This document shows, in pieces, positions 27,924-37,068 of a stretch of DNA of 64,000 nt; positions within the stretch are counted from its first letter, which is position 1, and each line of letters begins with the position of its first letter. A model generated the notes under the pieces. That model saw nothing but the letters and a program-made list of their open reading frames with translations, was not told the origin of the DNA and ran no database searches. The DNA comes from Rhodocytophaga aerolata (lineage in GTDB: Bacteria > Bacteroidota > Bacteroidia > Cytophagales > 172606-1). The stretch lies in NCBI RefSeq assembly GCF_030503435.1, contig NZ_JAUKPO010000001.1, positions 310,001 to 374,000 on the forward strand, read 5' to 3'. Position numbers and translations under genes: made by a program.

Positions 27924-28356
27924 CTTTTATTTTATAGACAAAAAAGTGACTGCTTTTTATATATTTGCTACGAAGTTCATCAAAAATACACAATAACAAA
28001 ATTACAAAGGGAAGTTAGTAAAAAATAAAGTGAAAAATGCAAAATTTAATAAATCAATCTCGCATAAATTATATTTTATATCCAGTGAGCAGAGCATATG
28101 GCTTAGGGCAGCTGTAAGGTACAGTTACCTTTTTATGTTTGAAGGTGTACAAAACGCACGAATATAACAACCTAACAATCAATTTACTACTATTCTATTT
28201 TTAGAGTCCTTTATTTTTGCAACACTTCTTTACTTTCGTTTTCCCTAACTGATCTGATCGCTAAAGTGAGATAGAACTCTTTGTTTTTTTACAGAAAAAA
28301 TTCAAAAAATTACATAATACTTTTATAATGTATTTATCAGCTAAACAACCGAACAA
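27924..28356. other. AT-rich divergent spacer between recQ and the guanylyltransferase gene
   Basis: The 433 bases hold no convincing gene. Upstream of recQ is a promoter-like pair at 27981-28008. On the plus strand TATTTTTG at 28212-28219 matches a -7 box for the guanylyltransferase gene, but I see no -33 partner at the right distance. Confidence 0.5.
27981..28008 (-). promoter_or_regulatory. Possible recQ promoter
   Basis: On the minus strand TTTG (28005-28008) is followed after 16 bases by TATTTTTG (27981-27988), close to the TTTG-N17-23-TAnnTTTG pattern. It sits 57 bases before the recQ start codon. Confidence 0.4.
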
Positions 28357-29430
28357 ATGAACAGAAATAATTATGTAGTAATAATGGCAGGTGGAGTAGG
28401 AACGCGCTTTTGGCCTTTCAGCCGTACAAATTTTCCAAAGCAATTTCATGACGTATTAGGCACCGGTAAAACCTTGTTGCAACAAACTGCTGAACGATTT
28501 GAGGGGGTCTGCCCTTCTGAAAATATTTATATCGTTACCAGCCAGGAATATAAAGAACTTGTTCAGCAACAACTGCCATATTTGTCCGCTCACCAGATAT
28601 TACTGGAACCTACCCGCCGCAATACCGCTCCCTGTATTGCGTATGCCTGCTACAAAATAGCTGTTAAAAATCCGGAGGCTAATATTGTGGTAGCCCCCGC
28701 AGATCATATTATTTTAAAAGAACAGGAATTTAAAGATACCATCCGCAAGGCACTGGCTGCTACAGCGGAACAGAATATACTTATTACACTTGGTATAAAA
28801 CCTAGCCGGCCCGACACCGGATACGGCTATATTCAATACATTCCGCAGAGCACCTCTGAAATAAAGAAAGTAAAAACATTTACCGAAAAGCCTCACCTGG
28901 AACTGGCTAAAAAGTTTATTGAAAGTGGGGAGTTTGTATGGAATTCCGGAATTTTTATCTGGAACGCACAAGCCATTATTCAGAATTTTGACCAACACCT
29001 GCATGAAGTAGCCGAGCTTTTTGAAGAAGGAAAAAAAGTATTCTACACAGACGAAGAAGAAAGTTATATTAAAAAAACGTATTCTTTCTGCAAGAATATT
29101 TCAATAGACTATGGTATTATGGAGAAGAGTGAAGAAGTATATGTGCTGCTGAGTGATTTTGGCTGGTCGGACCTGGGCACCTGGAAGTCCTTATATGACG
29201 TATCGGAAAAAGATTCTTCCGGCAATGTGATAGATGGGCAAGTAATGACCTATAACACAACTAATTGCATCATTAAAACTCCGAAAGACCGCCTGGTAGT
29301 AGCCCAGGGATTAGAAGGGTATATTGTAGCTGAATTCGACAATGTGCTGCTGATCTGCAAAAAAGACGAGGAGCAAAAAGTTAAAGATTTTGTAGCCGAT
29401 GCTAAATCAAAAGGCGCAGAATACATTTAA
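28357..29430 (+). CDS. manC: Mannose-1-phosphate guanylyltransferase
   Basis: A 357-residue nucleotidyltransferase that makes GDP-mannose for surface glycans. It begins NYVVIMAGGVGTRFWPFSRTNFPKQF, the G-x-G-T-R nucleotide loop followed by the FPKQF substrate motif. It continues with LLEPTRRNTAPCIAYACY, VAPADHII, TGYGYIQY, FTEKPHLELAKKFI, WNSGIFIW and IDYGIMEKSEEVYVLLSDFGWSDLGTW. The C-terminal isomerase cupin found in bifunctional ManC/AlgA proteins is absent, so it is the short, monofunctional form. A good terminator follows. It may supply the polysaccharide genes elsewhere, such as those at 54-58 kb. Confidence 0.92.
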   Translation: MNRNNYVVIMAGGVGTRFWPFSRTNFPKQFHDVLGTGKTLLQQTAERFEGVCPSENIYIVTSQEYKELVQQQLPYLSAHQILLEPTRRNTAPCIAYACYKIAVKNPEANIVVAPADHIILKEQEFKDTIRKALAATAEQNILITLGIKPSRPDTGYGYIQYIPQSTSEIKKVKTFTEKPHLELAKKFIESGEFVWNSGIFIWNAQAIIQNFDQHLHEVAELFEEGKKVFYTDEEESYIKKTYSFCKNISIDYGIMEKSEEVYVLLSDFGWSDLGTWKSLYDVSEKDSSGNVIDGQVMTYNTTNCIIKTPKDRLVVAQGLEGYIVAEFDNVLLICKKDEEQKVKDFVADAKSKGAEYI

Positions 29431-29457
29431 CTAACCACCACCGGTTTAACTATTTTT

Positions 29458-29495
29458 AAAGCAGACATAGCCCTCCTGGGTTATGTCTGCTTTTT
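29458..29495 (+). terminator. Intrinsic terminator after manC
   Basis: Nine-bp perfect arms (29461-29469 with 29482-29490), extendable with flanking AAA/TTT, are followed by a run of seven T. It lies 30 bases past the manC stop. Confidence 0.88.
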
Positions 29496-29691
29496 TTACA
29501 GGATTTTCATATTGAATAGCTATACCTATATATTATATTAAGTTTCTATTACTTCTATTAAATAACTCTGAAAAGGTTTAGTCACTGATGCACCTCCTTC
29601 TTCATGTCTGTAAAGTGTAAAATTAACTTTTGTTCTTTTCAACCTTTTTAGGCAATTTTTGGTTATTTCTGATAAATACTGAATTTTGAAC

Positions 29692-30780
29692 ATGCTAGCG
29701 TCTACTTCTGCTATACAAACTGAGCAACCGTCTAAAAAAAATTTCACACCTGCCCGCCCACGGACTGGGGTATTACTTGTAAACCTAGGCACACCAGATA
29801 GTCCATCTGTGCCAGATGTACGAAAATACTTGCGGGAATTTTTAATGGATGGTAGAGTAATTGACATTCCGTTCATTTCAAGATTCTTCCTGGTTAATTT
29901 TATTATTGCACCTTTCCGGGCGCCTAAATCAGCAGAAGTCTACAGAAAACTCTGGACAGACAAAGGGTCACCATTAAAAATCTATGGGTATGAGGTAGCT
30001 TCTCTGCTGCAACAGGCTTTGGGAGAGGAATACCTGGTTTCGTTGGGTATGCGTTACCAGAGCCCAAGTATAGAGAGTGCATTGCAGGAGTTAAAGGATA
30101 AGGGGCTGGACAATATTATTGTTGTTCCTTTATTTCCTCAGTATGCATCGGCTACTACTGGTTCTGTACACGACAAAGTAATGGAGATTGTACGTACCTG
30201 GCAGATTATACCACAAATCAACTTTATTAATAGTTTTTTGCAGCATCCTAAGTTTATAGAAACTTTCGCCTTGCTGGGTAAGAAGTATATAGCCGAACAT
30301 CCGTTTGACCATTATATATTTACCTATCATGGCTTGCCTGAGCGGCAGATACGCAAAGGGGATGCAACCAATACCTGTCTGCAGGGCAACTGTTGTGGTT
30401 CCTTGCATGCGCTAAACCAGCATTGCTACCGGGCACAGTGTTTTGAAACTTCTAGATTATTAGCGGCCGCTTTAGGCATTACGCCAGATAAATACACCGT
30501 TTCGTTTCAGTCCCGGTTGGGGAAAGACCCATGGATTAAGCCCTATACTGATGATATGATTTCGGAACTAGCGGCCAAAGGGGTGAAACGGGTGCTGGCT
30601 TTCTCACCCTCGTTTGTATCTGATTGTCTGGAAACCACTATTGAAGTAGGAGAAGAGTACAAAGAGTTGTTTGAAAAAAAGGGTGGGAAACACTGGCAAC
30701 TGGTAGAAAGCCTCAACAATCATCCCTTATGGATAGAAACGCTGACAGATATTGTTCATAGAAATAATGTAAAGGCCTGA
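29692..30780 (+). CDS. hemH: Ferrochelatase
   Basis: A 362-residue enzyme that inserts Fe2+ into protoporphyrin IX (or coproporphyrin III) in haem synthesis. I start at ATG 29692; the TTG two codons earlier is less likely. Visible motifs are GVLLVNLGTPDSPSVPDVRKYL, GSPLKIYG, catalytic His213 in TYHGLPERQI, SFQSRLGKDPWIKPYTD and Glu314 in VSDCLETTIEVGEEY. Between 229 and 250 lie five Cys (CLQGNCC, HC, QC), which might bind a metal or an Fe-S cluster, as some bacterial ferrochelatases do; this is inference. It is a single gene between manC and a sensor kinase. Confidence 0.95.
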   Translation: MLASTSAIQTEQPSKKNFTPARPRTGVLLVNLGTPDSPSVPDVRKYLREFLMDGRVIDIPFISRFFLVNFIIAPFRAPKSAEVYRKLWTDKGSPLKIYGYEVASLLQQALGEEYLVSLGMRYQSPSIESALQELKDKGLDNIIVVPLFPQYASATTGSVHDKVMEIVRTWQIIPQINFINSFLQHPKFIETFALLGKKYIAEHPFDHYIFTYHGLPERQIRKGDATNTCLQGNCCGSLHALNQHCYRAQCFETSRLLAAALGITPDKYTVSFQSRLGKDPWIKPYTDDMISELAAKGVKRVLAFSPSFVSDCLETTIEVGEEYKELFEKKGGKHWQLVESLNNHPLWIETLTDIVHRNNVKA

Positions 30781-31151
30781 TTTACTGATAACGTAGAAAA
30801 GAAAGGGTTATAAGTTTTTGTTACTATAAGAAAAATCTAATATTGTGCCGGGCCAGGTGAAGTGCCCCCAAAATTACTCTCATCATCTTTTTAAGGAGAT
30901 TGCCTGTGTAGGTGTTTCAGACAAATTTTTCTGGAAAAAGTTTTAATTTATGCCAAAAAAAAGGGGCTATTATTTGGTATTCCGTATTCATTTAATAAAT
31001 TTCACATCAGATTTATAGACTGATTAAGCAAGCAAAGGTAATCCCAGGTTGTATAAAAGTATAGTGCTGTTTATTTTATCTCTACCGGGTAATTCAATGA
31101 TGGCAACAAACCTGGTAAAAATCTTCAATACATTTTGTTTTACAATAAGCT
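30781..31151. other. Intergenic region upstream of the GAF/PAS kinase
   Basis: AT-rich spacer with no convincing gene. A short open frame at 31049-31264 runs into the kinase gene in another frame and has no coding character. I see no terminator after hemH and no clear promoter boxes. Confidence 0.5.
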
Positions 31152-33314
31152 ATGGATTCGCAACTATTGCTGCAAGAACTAGCACAGGGATTTTCTACGG
31201 CAGCTATAGGAAAGGAGTTTTTCCGCTCACTGGCCCAATATCTGTCGAAAGCTCTGGAAGTTGATTATGTATTTATTGGTGAGCTTACTGCTGTCAGTAA
31301 TGAGGCCGATGCAAATCAGGCTTCTGCTCTATACAATCAAACGGTGAGGTCTATCGTGTTCTGGAGCCATGGCGCAGAAACCAGCAGCACACAATATCCA
31401 CTGGTAGGATCTCTGTGTGAATATGTGGTAAAAGATAATTTCTGCTCTTTTCCATCCAATGTACAAAAGCAATTTCCTTACAACCAATCCCTTAAGCAGT
31501 ACCAGGTAGACAGTTATGTAGGTATTGCGTTATATAATTCACAGAAGCAAGTAGCTGGGCTAATCTATATTATGCATGGAGCCCCTATCCAGAATATTTC
31601 TCAAACTGAGTCTTTGCTTAGAATAGTTGCACGCCGGGCAGAACTTGAGCTGGAGCGTAAACAAAAAGAACGGCAGTTGCTGGAGAAAAATCAGCAGTTG
31701 CAACAAGCGCAGGATTTACTACTTCAACTCAACGAACAACTTGAGCAGCGGGTAAATCAGCGTACCAAAGAACTACAAGCAGCCAATACGCAAATACAAA
31801 CCTTGCTGGAACGCGAAAGAGCAGCCCGCCTGGAGGCCGAAATACAGCAAAGGCAGGTGGAAACGCTGCTCCGGCAAGCGCCGGTTGCCCTTGGAATTTT
31901 GAGCGGACCAGCTTACACTATTATGGTGGCCAATGAGGCTTTATGCAAAATGCTGGGCAAACCTCAGCAAGAGGTAATCAATCATCCGCTTTTTGCTATA
32001 TTACCTGAATTAAAAGGCCAGGTATTTGAAAAATTGCTGGATACAGCCTTTTCATCCGGAGAGCCTTTGGCTGGCACGGAACTGCATGCCATAATTACGC
32101 GGAAAGGCGAGCGCAGGGAGGGATATTTGAATCTGGTTTACCAACCTATCCGCGATCCTAAAGGTGAAATCACAGGAATTATTGTGGTAGTGCATGAAGT
32201 TACCGAACAAGTAATAGCCCGCAAAAAAATTGAAGAAAGTGAATCCAGGATATTACAGATTCTGGATAGTATTCCGCAGATAGCCTGGACTTCACTGCCG
32301 CACAGCCTTAACATTGCTTTTTTCAACAAACGCTGGTACGACTATACCGGTTTAACGCAGGAGCAAAGCCAGGATGCAGGTTGGCAAAAAATTATTCATC
32401 CGGATGATTTGCCTACAGTAGTTGAACGCCGTACGAAGGGACGCAGTGAAGGAAAATCGTACGAAATAGAAAACCGGTATAAAAGAGCCGATGGTACGTA
32501 CCGCTGGTATTTGAGCCGAATTGTGCCCATCCGGGATGAGCAGGGGGCCATTTCTTTGTGGGTAGGCACAGCCACCGACATTCATGAGCAGAAAGTAACA
32601 CAACACAAGCTGGAGCACACCCTCAAAGAACTCAACGATAAAAATTACGAACTTGACCAGTTTGTCTACAAAACCTCTCACGACCTCAGAGCTCCGTTAA
32701 CCAGCATATTAGGCTTAATTAATATATCCAGGCTGGAACAGGAAGAGGCCACCCGAAAAAATTATATGGACCTGATAGAAAACAGGGTGCATAAGCTGGA
32801 TAATTTTATTCACTCTATGCTGGAATATTCCCGGAATGCACGGACTACTACAGCTCAGGAAAAGATTAACTTCCATACGCTTTTACAGGAATGTTTGGCA
32901 GAACTGACCTATATGCGGAATTTTGGCCAGCTAACGGTTAGCATGGAGGTTCACGGAGATAATTTTTATTCAGACAGGTTCCGCCTTAAGATCATTTTTA
33001 CAAACCTGATATCCAATGCCATTAAATATCAGGATTTTGCAAAAGAGAAGCATTACCTGAAAATACGTATTTCCATCACCCCCGAACAAGCTACTTTTGA
33101 ATTTACAGATAATGGCACCGGCATTGAACCTCAGTTCCAGGAAAAAATATTTCAGATGTTTTTCCGTGGCTCCGAACACTCCGATGGGTCAGGGCTGGGC
33201 CTATATATTGTAAAACAGACTGTAGATATTCTTCAGGGAAAGATAAGGGTAAACAGCCAGGTAGGCCAGGGTACGTGTTTTACGGTAACCTTACCCCTTT
33301 ACCTCACTCAATAA
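31152..33314 (+). CDS. Soluble GAF-PAS-PAS sensor histidine kinase
   Basis: A 720-residue kinase with no membrane segment, so it should sense a cytoplasmic or diffusible signal. Order of domains: GAF (about 10-165), a long coiled coil (about 160-235, QQLQQAQDLLLQLNEQLEQR), PAS (about 238-355), a second PAS/PAC (about 365-485; WYDYTGLT, IIHPDDLP, WVGTATDIHEQK), HisKA with His510 (YKTSHDLRAPLTSILGLIN) and HATPase (about 610-717; NLISNAIKYQ, DNGTGIEP, GSGLGLYIVKQ). Catalytic residues are intact. No receiver or response regulator gene is adjacent, so its partner must be elsewhere. Confidence 0.92.
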   Translation: MDSQLLLQELAQGFSTAAIGKEFFRSLAQYLSKALEVDYVFIGELTAVSNEADANQASALYNQTVRSIVFWSHGAETSSTQYPLVGSLCEYVVKDNFCSFPSNVQKQFPYNQSLKQYQVDSYVGIALYNSQKQVAGLIYIMHGAPIQNISQTESLLRIVARRAELELERKQKERQLLEKNQQLQQAQDLLLQLNEQLEQRVNQRTKELQAANTQIQTLLERERAARLEAEIQQRQVETLLRQAPVALGILSGPAYTIMVANEALCKMLGKPQQEVINHPLFAILPELKGQVFEKLLDTAFSSGEPLAGTELHAIITRKGERREGYLNLVYQPIRDPKGEITGIIVVVHEVTEQVIARKKIEESESRILQILDSIPQIAWTSLPHSLNIAFFNKRWYDYTGLTQEQSQDAGWQKIIHPDDLPTVVERRTKGRSEGKSYEIENRYKRADGTYRWYLSRIVPIRDEQGAISLWVGTATDIHEQKVTQHKLEHTLKELNDKNYELDQFVYKTSHDLRAPLTSILGLINISRLEQEEATRKNYMDLIENRVHKLDNFIHSMLEYSRNARTTTAQEKINFHTLLQECLAELTYMRNFGQLTVSMEVHGDNFYSDRFRLKIIFTNLISNAIKYQDFAKEKHYLKIRISITPEQATFEFTDNGTGIEPQFQEKIFQMFFRGSEHSDGSGLGLYIVKQTVDILQGKIRVNSQVGQGTCFTVTLPLYLTQ

Positions 33315-33733
33315 ATTTTGATGATATTCAGCTCAAACCAAGCTGCTGTAATCCTTTTTTAACACCTGGCAACACCTGAAAATGCCCTTAAATATGGGAT
33401 AAGTAATCATAACTAATCCATGCCCATACAAAACCTCTTCATACAGATAACACTTTGCTAGAAACAGCCCTTGCGCAAACTTTTTACATTCAACCTACTT
33501 ACTTGCAGCAAATAGTTGCGTAGAAACTATTATCTATAAAAAAAATTCAAGTAGATAGTTGTTTTTTTATATGAATGATGATAAACTAGCTAGTGCATGT
33601 TGGTAGCCTGACTGAATAGTAGTTAGTTATCTGGCAAAAATACGTTGGTAGGAGCCCCGCTAAACAAGCGTATTACCGGCTACTTCCTTTTCTTAGATAC
33701 CTTACCCTGTATACACCTTTTTAACCTTTATTT
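33315..33733. other. Intergenic region before the second Gfo/Idh/MocA gene
   Basis: The 419 bases lack a convincing open frame. A short direct repeat (ACACCTG, near 33362-33376) and a small inverted element around the AAACTATTATCTA stretch near 33526-33538 are the only structures I noticed. It should hold the promoter of the downstream gene, but no TAnnTTTG box stands out. Confidence 0.5.
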
Positions 33734-35098
33734 ATGAACATTTCAGAAAAAGTATCCAGCCGGAGAAGTTTTTTAACTACTACCGGAGCAGTGGTTACCG
33801 GCAGCTTATTACTGAATCCACTTTCTGTAGCTGCCCAATCTGTTGCTTCCGCAGATAAAAAAATGCGTCTGGCCATGGTGGGCACCGGCAGCCGTGGCAT
33901 CGGCATGTGGGGAGTTGATGTACAGAAACAATACAATCAGCATATAGAATTTGTAGGCCTTTGCGATACCAACCCAGGCCGGCTGGAATATGCCAAAAGC
34001 CGGATGGGTGTTGCTTGCCCGGTGTATACCGATTTTGAAAAGATGATGAAGGAAGCAAAACCAGATATGTTAATTGTAACTACGGTGGATGCCACGCATC
34101 ATGAATTTATTATCAAAGGAATGGAAATGGGTGCCAATATTATCACCGAAAAACCCATGACTACGGATGAAAAGAAATGCCAGGCCATACTGGATGCAGA
34201 AAACCGCACCGGAAAAAAAGTAACCGTTACCTTCAACTACCGCTACTCTCCCCACCGGGCCAAAATGTATGAATTACTACGGCAGGGGGCCATTGGCAAA
34301 TTAACTTCCGTGGATTTTCACTGGTATCTGGATACCAGCCATGGAGCAGATTACTTCCGGCGCTGGCACCGCCTGGAAGAAAAAAGCGGCTCATTGTGGG
34401 TTCATAAAGCCACCCACCATTTCGATCTGCTCAACTGGTGGATAGACAGCGATCCATCCGAAGTATATGCCTCAGCCTCTCTGGACCATTATGGCAAAAA
34501 CAATCCGTTCCGCCACACCCACTGCCGGCCATGTCCGCATAAAGAAAAGTGCAACTTCTACTGGGACATTACCAAAAACAAAAACTATATGGAGCTATAC
34601 GTAAATAACGAAAAGCACGATGGCTACCTGCGTGACGGCTGCGTATGGAAAGAGGATATAAATATTTATGATAAAATGGCGGCGACTATTAAATACATGA
34701 ATGGCGTACAAGTGAGTTATTCGCTTACTACCTATTCTCCCTATGAAGGCTATCGGGTTGCCTTTAATGGCACAGAAGGCCGTTTAGAAGCGTGGATCGA
34801 AGAAAGTAACCCGGTAGAAAAAAGAGACTACGATGAACTAATGCTCGTCAAAAATTTTGGCAAACGGGAGTTTTTCAAAATTCCGCACGGCACCAGCGGA
34901 CATGGTGGAGGCGACAGATTGCTGAAAGACAAAATATTTTTACCAAATAAGCCAGATCCCTTACGCCAATCAGCTGGCACACGGGATGGTGCCTTATCTG
35001 TGCTGGTTGGGGTAGCCGCCAGGAACAGCTCTAAAAGCGGGCAACCAGTTAAGATAGCTGATCTTACATCCATTAAACCACAGACTCAGAAAGCATAA
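33734..35098 (+). CDS. Tat-exported Gfo/Idh/MocA family oxidoreductase with Cys cluster
   Basis: The 454-residue protein begins with a twin-arginine signal (SSRRSFLTTTGAV, Arg10-Arg11) ending near SVAAQS. The Rossmann domain has AMVGTGSRGIG (Gly50-55) and CDTN, and the family EKPMTTDE motif is at 139-146. After the usual WHRLEEKSGSLWVHKATHHFDLLNWW stretch the protein carries Cys264, Cys267 and Cys273 (HCRPCPHKEKCNFYWD) and Cys303 (RDGCVWKE), which could form a metal site. The substrate is probably a sugar derivative. It is a distant paralogue of the gene at 7185-8636 and stands alone between spacer DNA and a terminator. Confidence 0.9.
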   Translation: MNISEKVSSRRSFLTTTGAVVTGSLLLNPLSVAAQSVASADKKMRLAMVGTGSRGIGMWGVDVQKQYNQHIEFVGLCDTNPGRLEYAKSRMGVACPVYTDFEKMMKEAKPDMLIVTTVDATHHEFIIKGMEMGANIITEKPMTTDEKKCQAILDAENRTGKKVTVTFNYRYSPHRAKMYELLRQGAIGKLTSVDFHWYLDTSHGADYFRRWHRLEEKSGSLWVHKATHHFDLLNWWIDSDPSEVYASASLDHYGKNNPFRHTHCRPCPHKEKCNFYWDITKNKNYMELYVNNEKHDGYLRDGCVWKEDINIYDKMAATIKYMNGVQVSYSLTTYSPYEGYRVAFNGTEGRLEAWIEESNPVEKRDYDELMLVKNFGKREFFKIPHGTSGHGGGDRLLKDKIFLPNKPDPLRQSAGTRDGALSVLVGVAARNSSKSGQPVKIADLTSIKPQTQKA

Positions 35099-35113
35099 CG
35101 CTACCTGCCTGAC

Positions 35114-35157
35114 TAGCAAAAAGCCTTTCTATTAGCAACATAGAAAGGCTTTTGCTA
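35114..35157. terminator. Bidirectional terminator between convergent genes
   Basis: Arms of 17-18 bp (35114-35131 with 35141-35157), differing only by one extra A, enclose a short loop between the Gfo/Idh/MocA stop and the convergent DUF4440-like gene. Confidence 0.82.
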
Positions 35158-35172
35158 AACATATGAAACTTA

Positions 35173-35598
35173 TTACAGTTTAAAAGCCTGGCGGGCAAGC
35201 AATTTCCATTGTCCTTGCTGCTTCTGCCATACCAACAAAACTCCCAGATTTACATTTCCAGGCTGTCCGCTGTTTACTACTTCGCCAGTAAGCTTATGCC
35301 GGACAAGGGCAGTGTTTCCAGCTAACTTTATGGTCTGTTCTGTGAGGTTGATGCTTTTAAAATCAGCCTTCCCACTGGCTAGTGCCTCTACAAAAGCAGC
35401 TTTATCTTCTATTAACCCATTGGAGTGCCCATACGTGAGTTCTGTAGCAGCTATGTTTTCCAGCGAAGAGCGGTTTGCATCTAACATGGCTTTTTTGAGG
35501 CTTTCTACGGCAGCCGCTACTTCTTTTTCCTCTTTTGACTGAGCCTGTAAACTACTGCTGAGAACTAAAAATAAAAGTAATCCTAAAAGTTTTTTCAT
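35173..35598 (-). CDS. Secreted NTF2-like (DUF4440-type) protein
   Basis: I choose ATG 35598 (MKKLLGLLLFLVLSSSLQAQ), which gives a clean signal peptide; an open frame extends upstream to 35634. The 141-residue product has the SnoaL/NTF2-like fold pattern: VAAAVESLKKAMLDANRSSLENIAATELTYGHSNGLIEDKAAFVEAL, then ALVRHKLTG and GVLLVWQKQQGQWKLLARQAFKL. Such domains form cone-shaped pockets and may bind small ligands or act as scaffolds. The ligand is unknown. It is a single gene facing the oxidoreductase. Confidence 0.82.
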   Translation of the reverse strand: MKKLLGLLLFLVLSSSLQAQSKEEKEVAAAVESLKKAMLDANRSSLENIAATELTYGHSNGLIEDKAAFVEALASGKADFKSINLTEQTIKLAGNTALVRHKLTGEVVNSGQPGNVNLGVLLVWQKQQGQWKLLARQAFKL

Positions 35599-35959
35599 GG
35601 GTGTATGGGTTAAAACGGAGTGGATTGGTAACAAAGCGAAATTTATTAAAAATTACCTGTAAGTAAAACAGTTAATTTGTGCAAGCCATGCGTCTCCGCT
35701 TTTCCTGCACATTAGCCATTTTTCAACCAACTTATAAACATTCAGTACTCTGCGTTGTTCACTATAGAAGATAGGTATACCTTTGAGGTTTGTGGGTTTG
35801 GATTAAGTCAGATACGGCAGAAAAGAATGGGTATCTCTTTCCGGCAGTTGATTCCAGGCATCTATTCCAATATATAAATACATATTTTTTCCGCTACTTA
35901 TCCGCAAAAAAGAATAAAAGCGTATTTTCATTCATTTCTACAGTCAAAATTAGTATGCC
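35599..35959. other. Divergent intergenic region
   Basis: This spacer lies between the NTF2-like gene and the alpha/beta hydrolase gene, which point away from each other. I see no gene, clear promoter box or strong hairpin. Confidence 0.5.
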
Positions 35960-36805
35960 ATGTCTACTGATGTGTTAGTTACAGATGTATTTGCTATTCA
36001 AACCACCGATGGGCTGCATTTGCAGGGAAAATACTGGAAAATAAACAAGCCTAAAGCCATTATATGCCTGGTACATGGCCTCGGCGACCATATAGGCAGG
36101 CACATGCATGTAGGTGATTTTATGGCTGCACACCAGATTGCCATGGTAGCCTTTGACCTTCGGGGACATGGAAGATCAGAAGGCAAAAGAGGGCATATTC
36201 CTTCCTATGAAGTTCTGTTGAATGATGTTGAACGTGTACTCACGTATACCAAAAGCCTTTATCCCGATGTTCCTCTCTTTCTGTATGGACATAGTATGGG
36301 TGGCAATCTTGTAGCTATTTATGTATTAAAAAAGAAGGTAGATATACTAAAAGGGGCAATTATTTCTTCCCCCTGGTTGCGGCTTAGCTTTAATCCTTCT
36401 GCTATTCAACTGACTTTAGCTAAGCTGGCGAGCAAAATTTATCCTAAGTATACGCAACCCAATGGCCTCAATGCTAAGCAACTTACCCACGATCCGGAAA
36501 TAGCCAAAGCCTATGTGTCAGACCCACTGGTACATACACATATTTCTGCTACTTTATTTTTTGGGATGTACCAGAACGGGGAATGGGCCATTAAGCATGC
36601 CGACCTTTTAAAAATTCCTGCACTCGTTATGCATGGAGAAAACGACCCTATCACCTCTATGCCGGCTACCCGGGAATTTGCCCGCAAAGCTGGTAATTTA
36701 GCTACCCTTAAGGTGTGGGACGGACTTCTGCATGAGACGCATAATGAATCTAACCGGATGGAAATACTGGCCTATATGAAAGACTGGATTCTGAGCCATA
36801 GTTAG
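35960..36805 (+). CDS. Alpha/beta hydrolase, monoacylglycerol lipase-like (serine aminopeptidase S33)
   Basis: A 281-residue cytoplasmic hydrolase. It has the early strand and oxyanion region AIICLVHGLGDHIGRH, the motif FDLRGHGRSEGKRGHI, the nucleophile elbow YGHSMGGNL, an Asp in MHGENDPITSMPATREFA and the catalytic His in WDGLLHETHNE. These are typical of lysophospholipase/monoacylglycerol lipase relatives. It probably cleaves lipid esters, though the exact substrate cannot be read. No signal peptide is present. It is a single gene upstream of the TonB receptor. Confidence 0.9.
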   Translation: MSTDVLVTDVFAIQTTDGLHLQGKYWKINKPKAIICLVHGLGDHIGRHMHVGDFMAAHQIAMVAFDLRGHGRSEGKRGHIPSYEVLLNDVERVLTYTKSLYPDVPLFLYGHSMGGNLVAIYVLKKKVDILKGAIISSPWLRLSFNPSAIQLTLAKLASKIYPKYTQPNGLNAKQLTHDPEIAKAYVSDPLVHTHISATLFFGMYQNGEWAIKHADLLKIPALVMHGENDPITSMPATREFARKAGNLATLKVWDGLLHETHNESNRMEILAYMKDWILSHS

Positions 36806-36936
36806 TTTTACACTTTTGTTGAATAGAATTTTTATTTTTTTTCCTTCCCGCATAGGGGTAGTGCTCTTTCTGCCTGTCTTATCTACAAAAGGATCAAAAC
36901 CGGTTTTCCTCCACAAAATGATAATTCAATAAATTA

Positions 36937-36950
36937 TTGGATATATCCAA
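36937..36950. promoter_or_regulatory. 14-bp perfect palindrome upstream of the TonB receptor gene
   Basis: TTGGATATATCCAA is a perfect dyad about 120 bases before the receptor start codon, in an otherwise plain AT-rich spacer. It could be an operator for a dimeric regulator. No regulator gene is adjacent. Confidence 0.35.
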
Positions 36951-37068
36951 CTTATAACGTAGGCTGTTGCTTTAACCTATAAATCAACCGCTTATACTAT
37001 ATGTATTCAACTAAAAACAATAAAACTGCATTTTTACTTCGCAAAAAAATCTATTTCAATAGAAAACA

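Noticed and set aside
29538-29876. 112-residue minus-strand open frame overlapping the hemH start
   Set aside because: It is antisense to a conserved ferrochelatase coding sequence and has no recognisable protein features.
31049-31264. 71-residue frame overlapping the GAF/PAS kinase start
   Set aside because: It runs in a different frame into conserved kinase codons and has no family resemblance.
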